Assembly: GCA_963807155.1 (NCBI GenBank)
Contig: CAWEAZ010000023.1
Location: forward strand, 1-64,000
From: JACCZX01 sp963807155
Lineage (GTDB): Bacteria; Pseudomonadota; Gammaproteobacteria; Burkholderiales; Burkholderiaceae_F
Length of the DNA: 64,000 nt
Direction: 5' to 3'
Under the pieces are notes generated by a model, which made no database searches, was not told where the DNA came from, and saw only the letters and a list, made by a program, of their open reading frames with translations. Positions 27,855 through 38,360 of the stretch are shown in pieces. Numbering within the stretch: the first letter of the stretch is position 1; each line of letters begins with the position of its first letter. The position numbers and the translations under genes were made by a program.

Positions 27855-27883
27855 GAAAGGTGGTGCGATTTTTAACCTTTCGG
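27855..27883. promoter_or_regulatory. Inverted repeat between the Slam-like operon and the cytochrome cluster
   Basis: CGAAAGGT and ACCTTTCG form a perfect 8-bp inverted repeat with a 13-base, T-rich spacer in the divergent intergenic region (27768-27971). The geometry fits a dimeric regulator site controlling one or both divergent operons. A hairpin in a leader RNA is the alternative. Confidence 0.4.
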
Positions 27884-27971
27884 TAGCCGCGGCGGATACG
27901 TACACTCGCCCGTCGTCGCGTTGGCATCGATAAGACGGCACGGACAGGCCGCAAATCAGCACTGGGGAAGC

Positions 27972-28805
27972 GTGAGACACCAGTCGTTTCTGCAATACGC
28001 GCGTTGGCGTTACTTCAAGCTTGCGCTGTTGATCTCGCTGCTGTCGGCCGTGGCCTATGTCGTCTATCGCCCCGCGCAAGGGCCGCACGGCAGCACCTGG
28101 GTCGGCTACACGCTCGGCACGGTCGGCGCGTTGTTAATCCTGATGTTGCTGTGGTTCGGCGTGCGCAAGCGCCGCTATCGCTCCCACGTCGGGCAGGTGC
28201 AAGGATGGCTGTCGGCACATGTCTACCTGGGCACGTCACTCGTCGTCATCGTAACGTTGCATGCCGCCTTCGAAGTCGGCTGGAACGTGCACACGCTCGC
28301 GTATGCGCTGATGCTGCTGGTGATTGCGAGCGGAATGGTCGGTGCATACGCTTACACGCGCTATCCGCGACTGATCACCGACAATTTGCGCGACGACACG
28401 CTCGATTCGCTGCTGCTCGGCATCACCGATCTCGATCGACAGGCGCGCTCGGCGGCGCTCGGATTACCCGATGACATCAACGCAGCGGTGCTGCGCGCGG
28501 CGCAACAGACGCGCGTCGGCGGCAGTGCTTGGCGCCAGCTCGCTGGACACGATCCGCGCTGCTCAACCGCTCAGGCGCTAGCGCTGGTGGAGCGTGCGTC
28601 GAACGGTTTGCCGCCGGCGCAGCAAGCCGCGTCGCAGTCGGTTTACGCACTGTTGCTACGCAAGTCAGAGCTATTGCGTCGCGCGCGGCGTGATGTCTCC
28701 CTGCGCGCATGGCAGCAGTTGTGGCTGTACCTGCATGTGCCGCTGTCGGTCGCGTTACTCGCTGCGTTGATCGCGCACGTCGTCGCGGTATTCGCGTACT
28801 GGTGA
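27972..28805 (+). CDS. Cytochrome b-like integral membrane protein
   Basis: 277 residues; the GTG at 27972 with GGGGAAG upstream is preferred to the frame opening at 27921, which would read into the divergent promoter. Five hydrophobic segments are seen: LALLISLLSAVAYVVY, LGTVGALLILMLLWFGV, HVYLGTSLVVIVTLHAAF, HTLAYALMLLVIASGMVG and a last one LHVPLSVALLAALIAHVVAVFAYW. Histidines at both ends of segment 3 and in segments 4 and 5 could coordinate two b-type hemes across the membrane. It precedes a multiheme cytochrome by seven bases, so it is the likely quinol/inner-membrane entry point of the electron-transfer cluster. Confidence 0.7.
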   Translation: MRHQSFLQYARWRYFKLALLISLLSAVAYVVYRPAQGPHGSTWVGYTLGTVGALLILMLLWFGVRKRRYRSHVGQVQGWLSAHVYLGTSLVVIVTLHAAFEVGWNVHTLAYALMLLVIASGMVGAYAYTRYPRLITDNLRDDTLDSLLLGITDLDRQARSAALGLPDDINAAVLRAAQQTRVGGSAWRQLAGHDPRCSTAQALALVERASNGLPPAQQAASQSVYALLLRKSELLRRARRDVSLRAWQQLWLYLHVPLSVALLAALIAHVVAVFAYW

Positions 28806-28812
28806 TCGACGG

Positions 28813-30537
28813 ATGAAAATTCGCATCGCCAACATCACGCGCAGCCGAAGCGGTCAGCCGGTACGTGCCGAGCGCATCGTCGAGGCCGACGTCATCACAA
28901 TTGGTCGCGCCGCCGGCAGCACGCTGTATCTGCCTGACCCCCGCATCGCACTCGAACACGCGCAAATCGCGCGCGGCAGCGATGGTGATTGGTTGACGCT
29001 GCTGAAGGACGGTGGCGGAGCGAACCGGTTGCGACTCACACCCGGAGGGTCGATCGACATCGGGCCTTTCGTTCTCGGCGTCGAGCAGGCGCCTGAGGGC
29101 ATCGATCTGGCGCTGACGACTGAACTCGTGCGCCCGCTGCCTGACGACGCGGCCATTCACGCCACTCGTACCAGCTTGCGCCAGACCTGGTTGACGCAGC
29201 GTGTGCCGGCATTGCTGCTTTTCGTGCTGGTGTTGGCTGCGTTTCTGGCGGCACCGCTCCTGAATGCATTCGATCCCGATTCGCGCGCAGCATTTTCGAA
29301 GCGGCCGTTAACGCCGGATCTGGCATGGAACCCGGGTGAGCTCGCCGCGCCGCATCACATGCTGAACCGGCGTTGTGAAGCGTGTCACGAAAAGCCGTTC
29401 GCGCGTGTGCGCGATGAGGCGTGCGCGGCGTGTCACAAGAACGTCTCTGGGCACGCGCGCGAGGCGCAACTGCAGCACATGCTGTTCGGCACGCAGCGCT
29501 GCGCGGCATGCCATACCGATCACAAAGGAGCAATGGCTTTGGCCACTCCGACGACTGCAGATTGCGTTGGCTGTCATGCACAACTGAAGTCAAAGGCGTC
29601 CGATACATCGGTGGCGGACGCCGCGGATTTTGCTGCTGCCCATCCTGAATTCAAGGTGACGCTATGGCGCGGGCCTGGCAAGAAGCCTCACGATTTTGTT
29701 CGCGTCGCACGCGACGACAAACGCCAGCTGATCGAACGCTCCGGCCTGAAGTTTCCGCACGACGTGCATTTGAAGCCAGGGCTGCAGGGGCCAAAAGGTA
29801 AAGAGAAGCTCGCGTGCGGCGACTGCCATCAGGGCGAATCGAGCGGTACGGGCGAGGACTTCAAGCCACTCAGCATGCAGTCGCACTGCCAACGCTGTCA
29901 CTCGCTCGAGTTCGAGCCGTTGTTGTCGACGCGCGAGGCGCCGCATGGCGATATCGAGCGCGTTGTCGCGGCGATCGGCGCGTTCTACGAAAGCGCTGCG
30001 CTGAATAATCTGCCGGTGGACGCTGCGCCGGCGGCCCCGCTCGAGCGGGGAGTCGGCACCAGCGGAGTCGTCAGCTCAGCGGAGCGCGCGCGAGCGCTCG
30101 CGTGGGCACAACGCAAGACGCGCGCGGTCGCGCAGGATCTGATCGAAGTGCGTGCGTGCCCAATCTGCCACGAAGTGACGCGCGCAACAGGCAGCGCTTC
30201 ATGGAAAGTCGAGCCGGTGTTCGTTTCACAGCAGTGGATGCCCGGCGCCCGGTTCGAGCACGCATCGCATGCAGCATCGCCGTGCAGCGATTGTCACAAG
30301 GTCGAAAAGTCGAAGCGCTCCGAGGACGTCGCGATGCCTGGCATTGCGACGTGCCGTGCGTGTCATGGCGGCAATCAGCCGATGCCCAACAAACTGACGG
30401 CGACATGTCTGACGTGCCACGTGTTTCACACACCCGGGCGACAGGCCATGGTCGCTGACGGCAAGCCGGTGCGGGTGTTGAGTTCACCGTTGCCCATTCA
30501 GCCGATCAAGCGTCCAGCGCCGGAGCCGACGAAGTGA
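28813..30537 (+). CDS. FHA-domain / decaheme c-type cytochrome fusion
   Basis: 574 residues, intact. Residues about 1-95 form an FHA-like domain with the core pattern ITIGRAAGSTLYLPDPRIAL followed by EHAQI, lying on the cytoplasmic side. One TM segment (about 130-152, LLLFVLVLAAFLAAPLL) follows. The periplasmic part holds ten CXXCH motifs: CEACH, CAACH (twice), CVGCH, CGDCH, CQRCH, CPICH, CSDCH, CRACH and CLTCH. This makes it an inner-membrane-anchored decaheme cytochrome. FHA domains bind phosphothreonine, so the tail could link electron transfer to a phosphorylation signal; that link is inference. Its stop overlaps the next start (TGATG). Confidence 0.85.
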   Translation: MKIRIANITRSRSGQPVRAERIVEADVITIGRAAGSTLYLPDPRIALEHAQIARGSDGDWLTLLKDGGGANRLRLTPGGSIDIGPFVLGVEQAPEGIDLALTTELVRPLPDDAAIHATRTSLRQTWLTQRVPALLLFVLVLAAFLAAPLLNAFDPDSRAAFSKRPLTPDLAWNPGELAAPHHMLNRRCEACHEKPFARVRDEACAACHKNVSGHAREAQLQHMLFGTQRCAACHTDHKGAMALATPTTADCVGCHAQLKSKASDTSVADAADFAAAHPEFKVTLWRGPGKKPHDFVRVARDDKRQLIERSGLKFPHDVHLKPGLQGPKGKEKLACGDCHQGESSGTGEDFKPLSMQSHCQRCHSLEFEPLLSTREAPHGDIERVVAAIGAFYESAALNNLPVDAAPAAPLERGVGTSGVVSSAERARALAWAQRKTRAVAQDLIEVRACPICHEVTRATGSASWKVEPVFVSQQWMPGARFEHASHAASPCSDCHKVEKSKRSEDVAMPGIATCRACHGGNQPMPNKLTATCLTCHVFHTPGRQAMVADGKPVRVLSSPLPIQPIKRPAPEPTK

Positions 30538-32407
30538 TGCGCGCCATCTTCGTCCTCGTTGCTTTGATGCTGACGAGTTGCGGCAGTGGTGGCGATGGCA
30601 GTGGAGCGGGCGGCTGCACAGGAAATTGCCAGTCCGCAGCGCCGATAGCGCTCACTGTGTCCGATGTTGAGAGGGTGATCGCGCAGGCGGTCGGCGAAGC
30701 GCAGGCGCGCAATGCTCCGGCCACGATTGCGGTCGTTGATCGAGTCGGCAACGTGCTCGGCGTGTTTCGGATGATCGGTGGCGCCGCGACGTTCGCAATT
30801 CGTTCAGGCCGCAACGTGCAGGGCGGACTGGAAGGTATCGACGTGTTGCCTTCCGAACTGGCCGCAATCGCCAAGGCGGTGACCGGCGCGTACCTGTCGT
30901 CCGAAGGAAACGCGTTCTCCACACGCACCGCAAGCCAGATCGTGCAGGAGAATTTCAACCCGCGCGAAACGGGGCAGCCTTCGGGTCCGCTGTTCGGTGT
31001 GCAGTTTTCGCAGCTCTCGTGCTCGGACGTCGTTCGGCATGCGAGCGCTGGAACCATCGGGCCAAAGCGCTCGCCGCTGGGCCTGTCGGCCGATCCGGGT
31101 GGATTGCCGCTTTACAAGAGCGGCGCGCTGGTCGGCGGAGTCGGCGTCATTGCCGATGGCGTGTATTCGATCGATTTGGATATTCAGAACATCGACGCGG
31201 ACGTTGATGAGTTGATTGCGGTGGCGGCGTCTTCCGGTTTTGCGGCGCCGGCGGATCGGCGCGCCGATCGCATCACGGCCGATGGCCGCACACTGCGCTT
31301 TACCGATAGCGAGGCGATAGCAAGCAATCCGGCGCTCTCCGCGGCATTTGCAGCATTGGTCGGCGCCACGGGCAGTGCTCGTCAACGTGCCCGGCTATGG
31401 CGGGTCGCCGATCGCGGCCGGTACTCCGTTCGGTACCGCGAGCTTCCGGCGTTCGTGCCGAAAGCCAACCGCCGTTAGCAGCATTAGGCGCACACGTTCT
31501 GGTCGATGCCGCTAACGCCAATCGTTTTGCTCCACGCGCCGGCACCGACGGCTTGCTGACAACCGCCGAAACGACGCAGCTACTTGTCAGCGCGCTCGAC
31601 ATTGCCAACCGCGCACGCGCCCAGATACGCAGGCCGCTTGGCTCGGCGGCGCAAGTGACGATTTCGGTGGTGGATACGCAAGGCGCAATCGTCGGTGTGG
31701 TTCGAACACCGGACGCGCCGGTGTTCGGCATCGATGTATCGGTGCAGAAGGCGCGTGCCGCCGCGTTCTTCTCGAACGTCAGCGCAGCGGCGGCGCTGTC
31801 CGCGTTGCCGCCGGCGGCGTACTTGTCGCCTCCCGCTGTGTCACCGATCTCAACCTATGTTGCTGCCACCCGCGCGCTGTTCGCCAATGCCAACACGTTT
31901 GGCGACGGCATTGCATTCAGTGCGCGATCGATCGGCAACATCGCGCGTCCGGCGTTTCCGGATGGTGTCGACTTCGCGAACCCCGGCCCGCTATCGAAGC
32001 CGATTGCATCGTGGAGTCCGTTCAACGACGGGCTGCAGCTCGATCTGGTTTACAACAAGCTGATTGCTTCGCTCGCAGCGGGTGACAACGGTATCGGCTG
32101 CACCGGAATTGCGGCGCTCGCCAACGGCATTCAGATTTTCCCGGGGGGCGTGCCGATCTATCGCGGCAGTCAGTTGATCGGCGCGATCGGTGTTTCCGGA
32201 GATGGCGTCGATCAGGACGACATGGTGGCGTTCCTTGGCGTCGCCAATGCGGGGCGCGCGTTGAATACCGGCTTGTCGAACGCGCTGCCCTCTATGCGCG
32301 CGGATACGCTGGTGCCGCAGGGCACGGGCACACGGCTGCGCTATGCGCAATGTCCGCAGGCGCCTTTTCTGAACAGCAGCGAACAGAATGTTTGCGCAGG
32401 ACTGTGA
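30537..32407 (+). CDS. Lipoprotein with tandem GlcG/HbpS-like heme-binding domains (two frameshifts)
   Basis: About 622 residues. The N-terminus has a lipobox (ALMLTSC), then two domains of the GlcG/HbpS fold. Domain 1 (about 35-280) begins LTVSDVERVIAQAVGEAQARNAPATIAVVDRVGNVLGVFRM; domain 2 (about 350-610) begins LLTTAETTQLLVSALDIANRARAQ and contains VTISVVDTQGAIVGVVR and GVPIYRGSQLIGAIGVSGDGV. HbpS-type proteins bind heme or ligands and can act in redox or heme sensing. Breaks near 31373 and 31447 join GATG to VLVNVPGYGGSPIAAGTPFG and then to SGVRAESQPPL. It lies inside the cytochrome cluster with one-base overlap to the FHA cytochrome. Confidence 0.75.
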
Positions 32408-32411
32408 GCCG

Positions 32412-34568
32412 ATGAAGGCATCGCTGAGCCTGCACGCACTGGCCTGGCTCGGCGCGACGCTCGCGAATGCCACGGACGCGCAACCCACGACGCCGATCAA
32501 CGCTGCGACGCCCGCGCGTGGACGCGCGGTGTCGTCGGAACTGGTGATGCGAGTCGATAGCGTGCCCGTGTACGCGCAGCCATTTGATGTCGCGCAACTG
32601 AAGCGCGAGATCGACAAGGGGGCGAGCAAGCGCGAGCGCAGCGTGACGGAGATGCAGCTACGGCCACGTCCGATCGCAACGCTGAAGAGCGGCGCGCGTG
32701 TGAAAGCCGATTGGCGCGACGGTGACTGGTATCGCGTGCGTTTGGACGGCGGCCGGGTTGGCTGGGTGCTGCAAATTACCGACAGCGGTATTTCGAACTT
32801 CACTGTCGCGGGCACCCCTGTTGCGCCACGTGTCGCCGCGCCGAGCAAACCTACCGAAACAGTCCCTGATCTGGCAGCTGAGCAGGTGCCCGATGATCGA
32901 GTGACGCAGTCGCGCCCGATGGGCAAGCCGCTAAAGGAAGAGATTCCGCCAATCGATCCGAGCCGCGTCGAACCGCCGTCACGACTTGATCCACGCGAAA
33001 CGCTCCCACTGCCGGATCGCTGGCGGCTCGCGGATCAGCTGAAGCTGGTCACCCCGCGTTTGCTGGACCCGTACAACCCCAATGTGCTGAAGGGCGATCG
33101 CCCGATCCTTGGCACGAGCGACTGGTTCTTCAACCTGGGCGTCGTGTCGGACACATTGTTCGAGCTGCGTCGGGTGCCGACCGGAGTGGGCCCGCAAACG
33201 TCAGAGCGCGCGCAAGCCAACGACGTGTTCGGTCGCGGCGCGCAATCGACGTTCATGCAGAGCGTCGTACTCAATTTTGCGCTGATCAAGGGCAACACGA
33301 CGTTCCGCCCGCCCGACTACGAAATCCGCTTCGTGCCGGTGCTGAATTTCAACGTCAACAATGTCGATGAGGTGCGCGCGTTGCGTATCGATCCGCGCAG
33401 CGGAACACGACGGCAGGATCAACACATCGGCGTGCAGGAACTGTTCGTCGACAAGCATCTGCGCGATGTGTCCGACCGCTACGACTTCGACAGCGTGCGC
33501 GTTGGCATTCAGCCGTTTCAATCCGACTTTCGAGGATTCCTGTTCAACGACGTGCCGCTCGGTGTACGACTGTTCGGCACCCGCGCGAACAACCAATGGC
33601 AGTACAACATCGGCTGCATTCCGCCGTATCGAGAAGGACACGAACAGCGGTCTGAACGATATCGGCCAGCCGGCTGCGCGACGACGATGTGTTCGCCTTC
33701 AATCTGTACCGGCAGGACTTTCCGGTGCTCGGCTTCACGTTGCAGGGCACTGTCGTGCACAACATCAACCGCGAAGACGACCGCAATCAGTTCTGACCGC
33801 AACGGATTCCTGGTGCGCCCGGCGGCGATCGGCGACATGCGCGCGCATCGTTATCACGTGACGTATCTCGGAATCAACGGCGACGGCCACTTTGGGCGCG
33901 TGAACATCAGCGCGTCGACGTACGCTGCGCTCGGCAGCGATACCCGCGGCGCACTCTCCCAGCAACCGCAGGACATTCGCGCGGCGTTCGCCGCGGTTGA
34001 AGCGTCGTACGACTTCAGCTGGCTGCGAACGCGTGCGACATTGCTCGCCGCGAGCGGTGACAAGGATCCGTTCGACGGCAAGGCCACCGGCTTCGATGCG
34101 ATCTTCGAAAACCCGCAGATCGCCGGCGCCGATACAAGTTACTGGATCCGTCAGGCGGTGCCGTTGATCGGTGGCGGCGGAGTCGCGCTGTCCGGCCGGA
34201 ACGGCGTGCTGCCGTCGCTGCGCTCGTCGAAGGACCAAGGGCAGTCGAACTTCGTCAATCCGGGCCTTCTGCTGGCGGGCATCGGCGCCGACGCCGACGT
34301 GTTGCCGGCATTGCGCGTGATCGGCAACCTGAACTACCTGCGCTTTCTGAACACGAGCAGCGTGTCGGTGCTGCGCAATCAGGGCTCAGTCGATCGCGAG
34401 ATCGGCACGGATGTTTCGGCGGCGATTCAGTATCGCCCGTTCTTCAATCAGAACATCGTGTTGAATGCGTCGGTGGCCGCGCTGGTGCCCGGGCGCGGCT
34501 TGAAGCAGCTTTATCAAACCGACAAGACGCAGTATTCGGTGTTGTTCAACGTGTTGCTCACGTACTGA
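32412..34568 (+). CDS. SH3-like domain / outer-membrane beta-barrel protein (three compensating insertions)
   Basis: About 718 residues with an N-terminal signal-like segment ending ATDAQ. Residues about 40-130 look like a bacterial SH3 domain (IATLKSGARVKADWRDGDWYRVRLDGGRVGWVLQ). The C-terminal ~500 residues are strand-rich (FFNLGVVSDTLFELRRVP, YEIRFVPVLNFNVNNVDEV, YSVLFNVLLTY), ending in an aromatic residue as outer-membrane barrels do. Between about 33616 and 33794 the open frame reads as low-quality peptide; three +1 insertions near 33616, 33673 and 33794 sum to one codon, and the repaired reading gives FRRIEKDTNSGLNDIGQ and FAFNLYRQDFPVLGFTLQG. It is the candidate porin of the electron conduit. 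Confidence 0.65.
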   Translation: MKASLSLHALAWLGATLANATDAQPTTPINAATPARGRAVSSELVMRVDSVPVYAQPFDVAQLKREIDKGASKRERSVTEMQLRPRPIATLKSGARVKADWRDGDWYRVRLDGGRVGWVLQITDSGISNFTVAGTPVAPRVAAPSKPTETVPDLAAEQVPDDRVTQSRPMGKPLKEEIPPIDPSRVEPPSRLDPRETLPLPDRWRLADQLKLVTPRLLDPYNPNVLKGDRPILGTSDWFFNLGVVSDTLFELRRVPTGVGPQTSERAQANDVFGRGAQSTFMQSVVLNFALIKGNTTFRPPDYEIRFVPVLNFNVNNVDEVRALRIDPRSGTRRQDQHIGVQELFVDKHLRDVSDRYDFDSVRVGIQPFQSDFRGFLFNDVPLGVRLFGTRANNQWQYNIGCIPPYREGHEQRSERYRPAGCATTMCSPSICTGRTFRCSASRCRALSCTTSTAKTTAISSDRNGFLVRPAAIGDMRAHRYHVTYLGINGDGHFGRVNISASTYAALGSDTRGALSQQPQDIRAAFAAVEASYDFSWLRTRATLLAASGDKDPFDGKATGFDAIFENPQIAGADTSYWIRQAVPLIGGGGVALSGRNGVLPSLRSSKDQGQSNFVNPGLLLAGIGADADVLPALRVIGNLNYLRFLNTSSVSVLRNQGSVDREIGTDVSAAIQYRPFFNQNIVLNASVAALVPGRGLKQLYQTDKTQYSVLFNVLLTY

Positions 34569-37500
34569 TGCGCTCGCGACTGCACATTGATCGGAGCTCG
34601 CGCTGGCGGCAGCACTTGCTCGCGCCGGGCGACTGCAGCGAACAACGAAACGCCGGTCAAGCGCAGTTACAGTCGCGCACGCCGCCGCACCGGAACGGCA
34701 GACGCTGGCAGAAGCCGAACTGAAGTCCGCCGGCTGCACGACCTGCCACGAGAAGACCGACGCGCCGACGATGCACGCGAACACGGCGGTCATCCTGGGC
34801 TGCACCGATTGCCATGGCGGTGACGCTGCGATCAAGCGGCCCGCTGCAGCGCGCGCCGGCCGACGTCCGCGTATCGCCGCGCGCAGGAGCTCGCGCACGT
34901 CCTGCCGCGCTTGCCGAAGAGCTGGGGCTATCCGGCGAGCGCGACGATGCCGCGCACGCTATACGTTGCTAAACAGCGAAGCGCCCGAGTACGTGCGCTT
35001 CGTCAACCCCGGCGATTACCGAGTCGCGCGTGATGCTTGCGGCGCGTGTCACCTGCCGATCATCCAGGCGGCAGAGCGCAGCTTGATGTCGACCTCGGCA
35101 ATGCTGTGGGGCGGAGCGTCGTACAACAACGGCATCCTGCCGTTCAAGCGCTATCTGCTTGGCGAGGCGTACACGACGAAGGGTGAAGCGGCATCGATCA
35201 AGAATCCGATCGCACCGACAGCGAACATGACCGCGCGGGGCATCCTGCCGCAGCTATATCCGCTGCCTGCGTGGGAAACGGTGCCGCCCGCCGATGTGTT
35301 TCGCGTGTTCGAAGGCGGCGGCAAGGTCATCGCTTCGCAGTTTCCGGAAATCGGATTGCCGAATCTGGCTGGACAGATTCAGCGTCTGGACGAGCCCGGG
35401 CGTCCCGATATCAAGGCGAGCAATCGCGGCCCGGGGACCGGCAATCGCATCGCGGTGCCGTTGATCAACATCACGAAGACCCGACTCAATGATCCGCATA
35501 TGTGGTTCATGGGGACCAACGATCACCCCGGCGACTTTCGCGCGTCGGGCTGCAGCGGCTGCCATAGCGTGTATGCGAACGATCGTGATCCGCGCCATTC
35601 GGGACCGTATGCGAAGCATCGGTCACCTCGGGCCGTTCGCAGTCGGTCGACCCGACAATCCCCAAGGATCGCTCGGGCCATCCGTTGAAGCATCAATTCA
35701 CGCGTTCAATTCCGTCGTCGCAGTGCATGGTGTGCCACATGCATCAGCCGAACGTGTTCGTCAATTCGTTCTACGGCTACACGATGTGGGATTACGAGGC
35801 CGACGCGCCGAGCATGTGGCCGGAGAAGCAGCGCTACCCGACAGACAAGGAAATCCGCGCCACTAACGAGCGCAATCCCGAAGAAGCGGCGATCCGCGGC
35901 AAGTGGAGCGACCCGGCGTTCCTGCAGCGCGTGTCCGAATTGAATCCATACCTGCGAGACACGCAGTTTGCCGACTATCACGGACACGGCTGGAATTTCC
36001 GCGCGGTGTACAAGCGCGATCGCAAAGGCACGTTGCTCGACAAGGACGGCAAGGCCGTCGCCGACGACGATCCGCAAAAATTCAAAAAGGCGGTGCACCT
36101 GTCGTCGGTGCATGTCGATGTGGGCATGCACTGCGTCGATTGCCACTTCGGCCAGGACACGCACGGCAACGGACACTTGTACGGCGAAGTTGCGGCAGCG
36201 ATCGAGATCGACTGCACCGATTGCCACGGCACTGCGAAGGCGTATCCGACGCTGCGCACCAGCGGCCCGGCGGCGCCGCAGATCGGCAACGATCTGTCGT
36301 TGCTGCGAACGCCCGACGGCCGGCGCCGATTCGAGTGGCGCGACGGCAAGCTGTACCAGCGCTCAGCGCTTGATCCTCAGCGCGAGTGGGAAATGTCGCT
36401 GGTCAAGGACACGGTGACGCCGGGCCATCCGCAATACAACGAGAAAGCCGCCCGCGCCAAGTTGATGGAGCGTTTGAGTCCAGCGGGGTTGCCTATGCGA
36501 TGGGGACCGGGCGTCGATGCCAACGTACTTGCGCATGGTGACGACAAGATGGCGTGCTACACATGTCACTTGTCATGGACGACCAGCTGCGCCGGCTGTC
36601 ATCTGCCGATTCAGGCCAACTGGAAAAGCGAACGCTTGCATTACGAAGGCGGATCGACGCGTAACTACGCGACGTACAACCCGCAGGTGGCGCGCGATGA
36701 CATGTTTCAGCTCGGTCGCCACGGCGATGCGAAGAATTACAAGATCGCGCCGGTGCGTTCGAGCTCGGCGCTGGTGTTGTCGTCGACCGATATCAACCGC
36801 GCGCGTATTTACATCCAGCAGCCACCGATTTCCGCCGCCGGCTATTCGTCGCAGGCGTTTGCGCCGCACTATCCGCACACCGAGCGCAAGACCGAGACGA
36901 AGACGTGCAGCGATTGCCACGTGTCGCAGGCCAACGACAACAACGCGATCATGGCGCAGTTGCTGCTGCAGGGAACGAACTTCGTCAACTTCGTCGGCTT
37001 CAATGCATGGGTCGGCGGCGAGCGGCACGTCGGCGCAGTGCAAGTCACTGAATGGGACGAACCGCAGGCGGTGATCGGCAGCTATCTGCACCGTTACGCG
37101 TATCCGGATTGGTTCGGCGAGCACGAAAAGCGCGGACGCGAGCTGAAGACCGAGCACTCGCATCGCAGCGGCAGCGCAGCGTGCGTGCAAGTGCGCGGCG
37201 AGTATCTATTTTCCGCCGAAGGCGCCGGCGGGCTTGCGGGTGTACGACGTCGCAAGCATCGCGAACAAGAATGTTTCGCAGCGGATTATCAGCGCGCCGT
37301 TTTCTCCGCTCGGCCATGACACGCGAGTCGCATCAAAGAATGCAACATGCGTTGCGCTGCCGACCAATCAGCCGATTGCGCCGACGCGGATGGATTCGAA
37401 TGCCGCGCTGATGCGCGACGTGAATCTCGAGCAGCCGTTTCATCCGATCTATCGCTACGCGGCGATCACCGATAGCGTCGAAGGATTGATACTGGTCAAT

Positions 37501-38360
37501 GTCGACACGCTGGCAGACGGCAATGCACGCAACAACCGGCTTAAGCGCGCGGTGACGTGGAACGGTGGCAGCGAGAATCCTGGCGTGCTCAATGGCGCGC
37601 GCCATGTCGTGCTCGGCGGGTCGACCGCCTACATCGCCGCTGACGCCGGCATCGTGATCGTTGATCTCGCCGCGCCGCTGCAGCCGAAATTGACCGCGAT
37701 CGTGCCGCTCTCCGGAGCTCGCGCAAGTGCACTGCAATTTCGATATCTGTTCGCGCTCGATGCGACCGGCTTGCGCGTCATCGACGTGACCGTGCCTGCG
37801 CAAGCCGCGACTGACCACTGCAACGGTTGCGCTCGCCGATGCGCGACGGATTTACGTTGCGCGCACGTATGCGTACATCGCCGCCGGCCGCGAAGGGCTG
37901 GCGATCATCGATGTCGAGCAACCCGAGACGCCGCGCTTGCTGACGCTCTACACGGCCGACGGCCAGCTGAACGACGCACGCGATGTGATCGTCGGTTCGA
38001 CCAACGCTTCGCTATTCGCCTACGTGGCCGACGGCGTCAACGGGCTAAAGGTCGTGCAGCTGACCGCACCCGACACGCAGCCAAAGTTCTACGGCTTCAG
38101 CCCCGAGCCGAAACCGAAGCTGATCGCCTGGCGCAAGACAGCGAGTCCCGCCATTGCACTGTCCAAGGGTCTCGACCGCGACCGCGCGGTCGACGAAACC
38201 GGCGGGCAGATCGCGGTGTTCGGCCGAATCGGATCGCGTCCGTTCACATTGCCCGAGATGCAGAAGCTGTATCTGCGTCCGGACAACAGCGTGTGGCGGG
38301 TGACGGATGAAGTGCAGCGACAAGACTTTGTGCCCGCGTCGCGAAAGGAAGCTGCGATGA
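34568..38360 (+). CDS. Decaheme c-type cytochrome with LVIVD repeats (multiple frameshifts)
   Basis: About 1260 residues, pieced together from several frames. ATG 34568 overlaps the previous stop; a signal-like AAALARAG follows after a break near 34590. Ten CXXCH motifs: CTTCH, CTDCH, CGACH, CSGCH, CMVCH, CVDCH, CTDCH, CYTCH, CAGCH and CSDCH. From about 37220 the protein becomes a beta-propeller-like series of LVIVD repeats (GIVIVDLAAPLQPKLTAI, LAIIDVEQPETPRLLTLY, GLKVVQLTAPD). Breaks are placed near 34590, 34857, 34965, 35625, 37232, 37803 and one close to the end. The TGA at 38358 overlapping the next ATG is the likely stop. Probably periplasmic or surface-exposed. Confidence 0.7.

Noticed and set aside
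37840..37930. Extra Cys/His-rich heme region in the open frame after LVIVD repeat 4
   Set aside because: The Cys-rich peptide appears only in the uncorrected frame; the corrected frame reads ARRIYVARTYAYIAAGREG, a normal LVIVD repeat.
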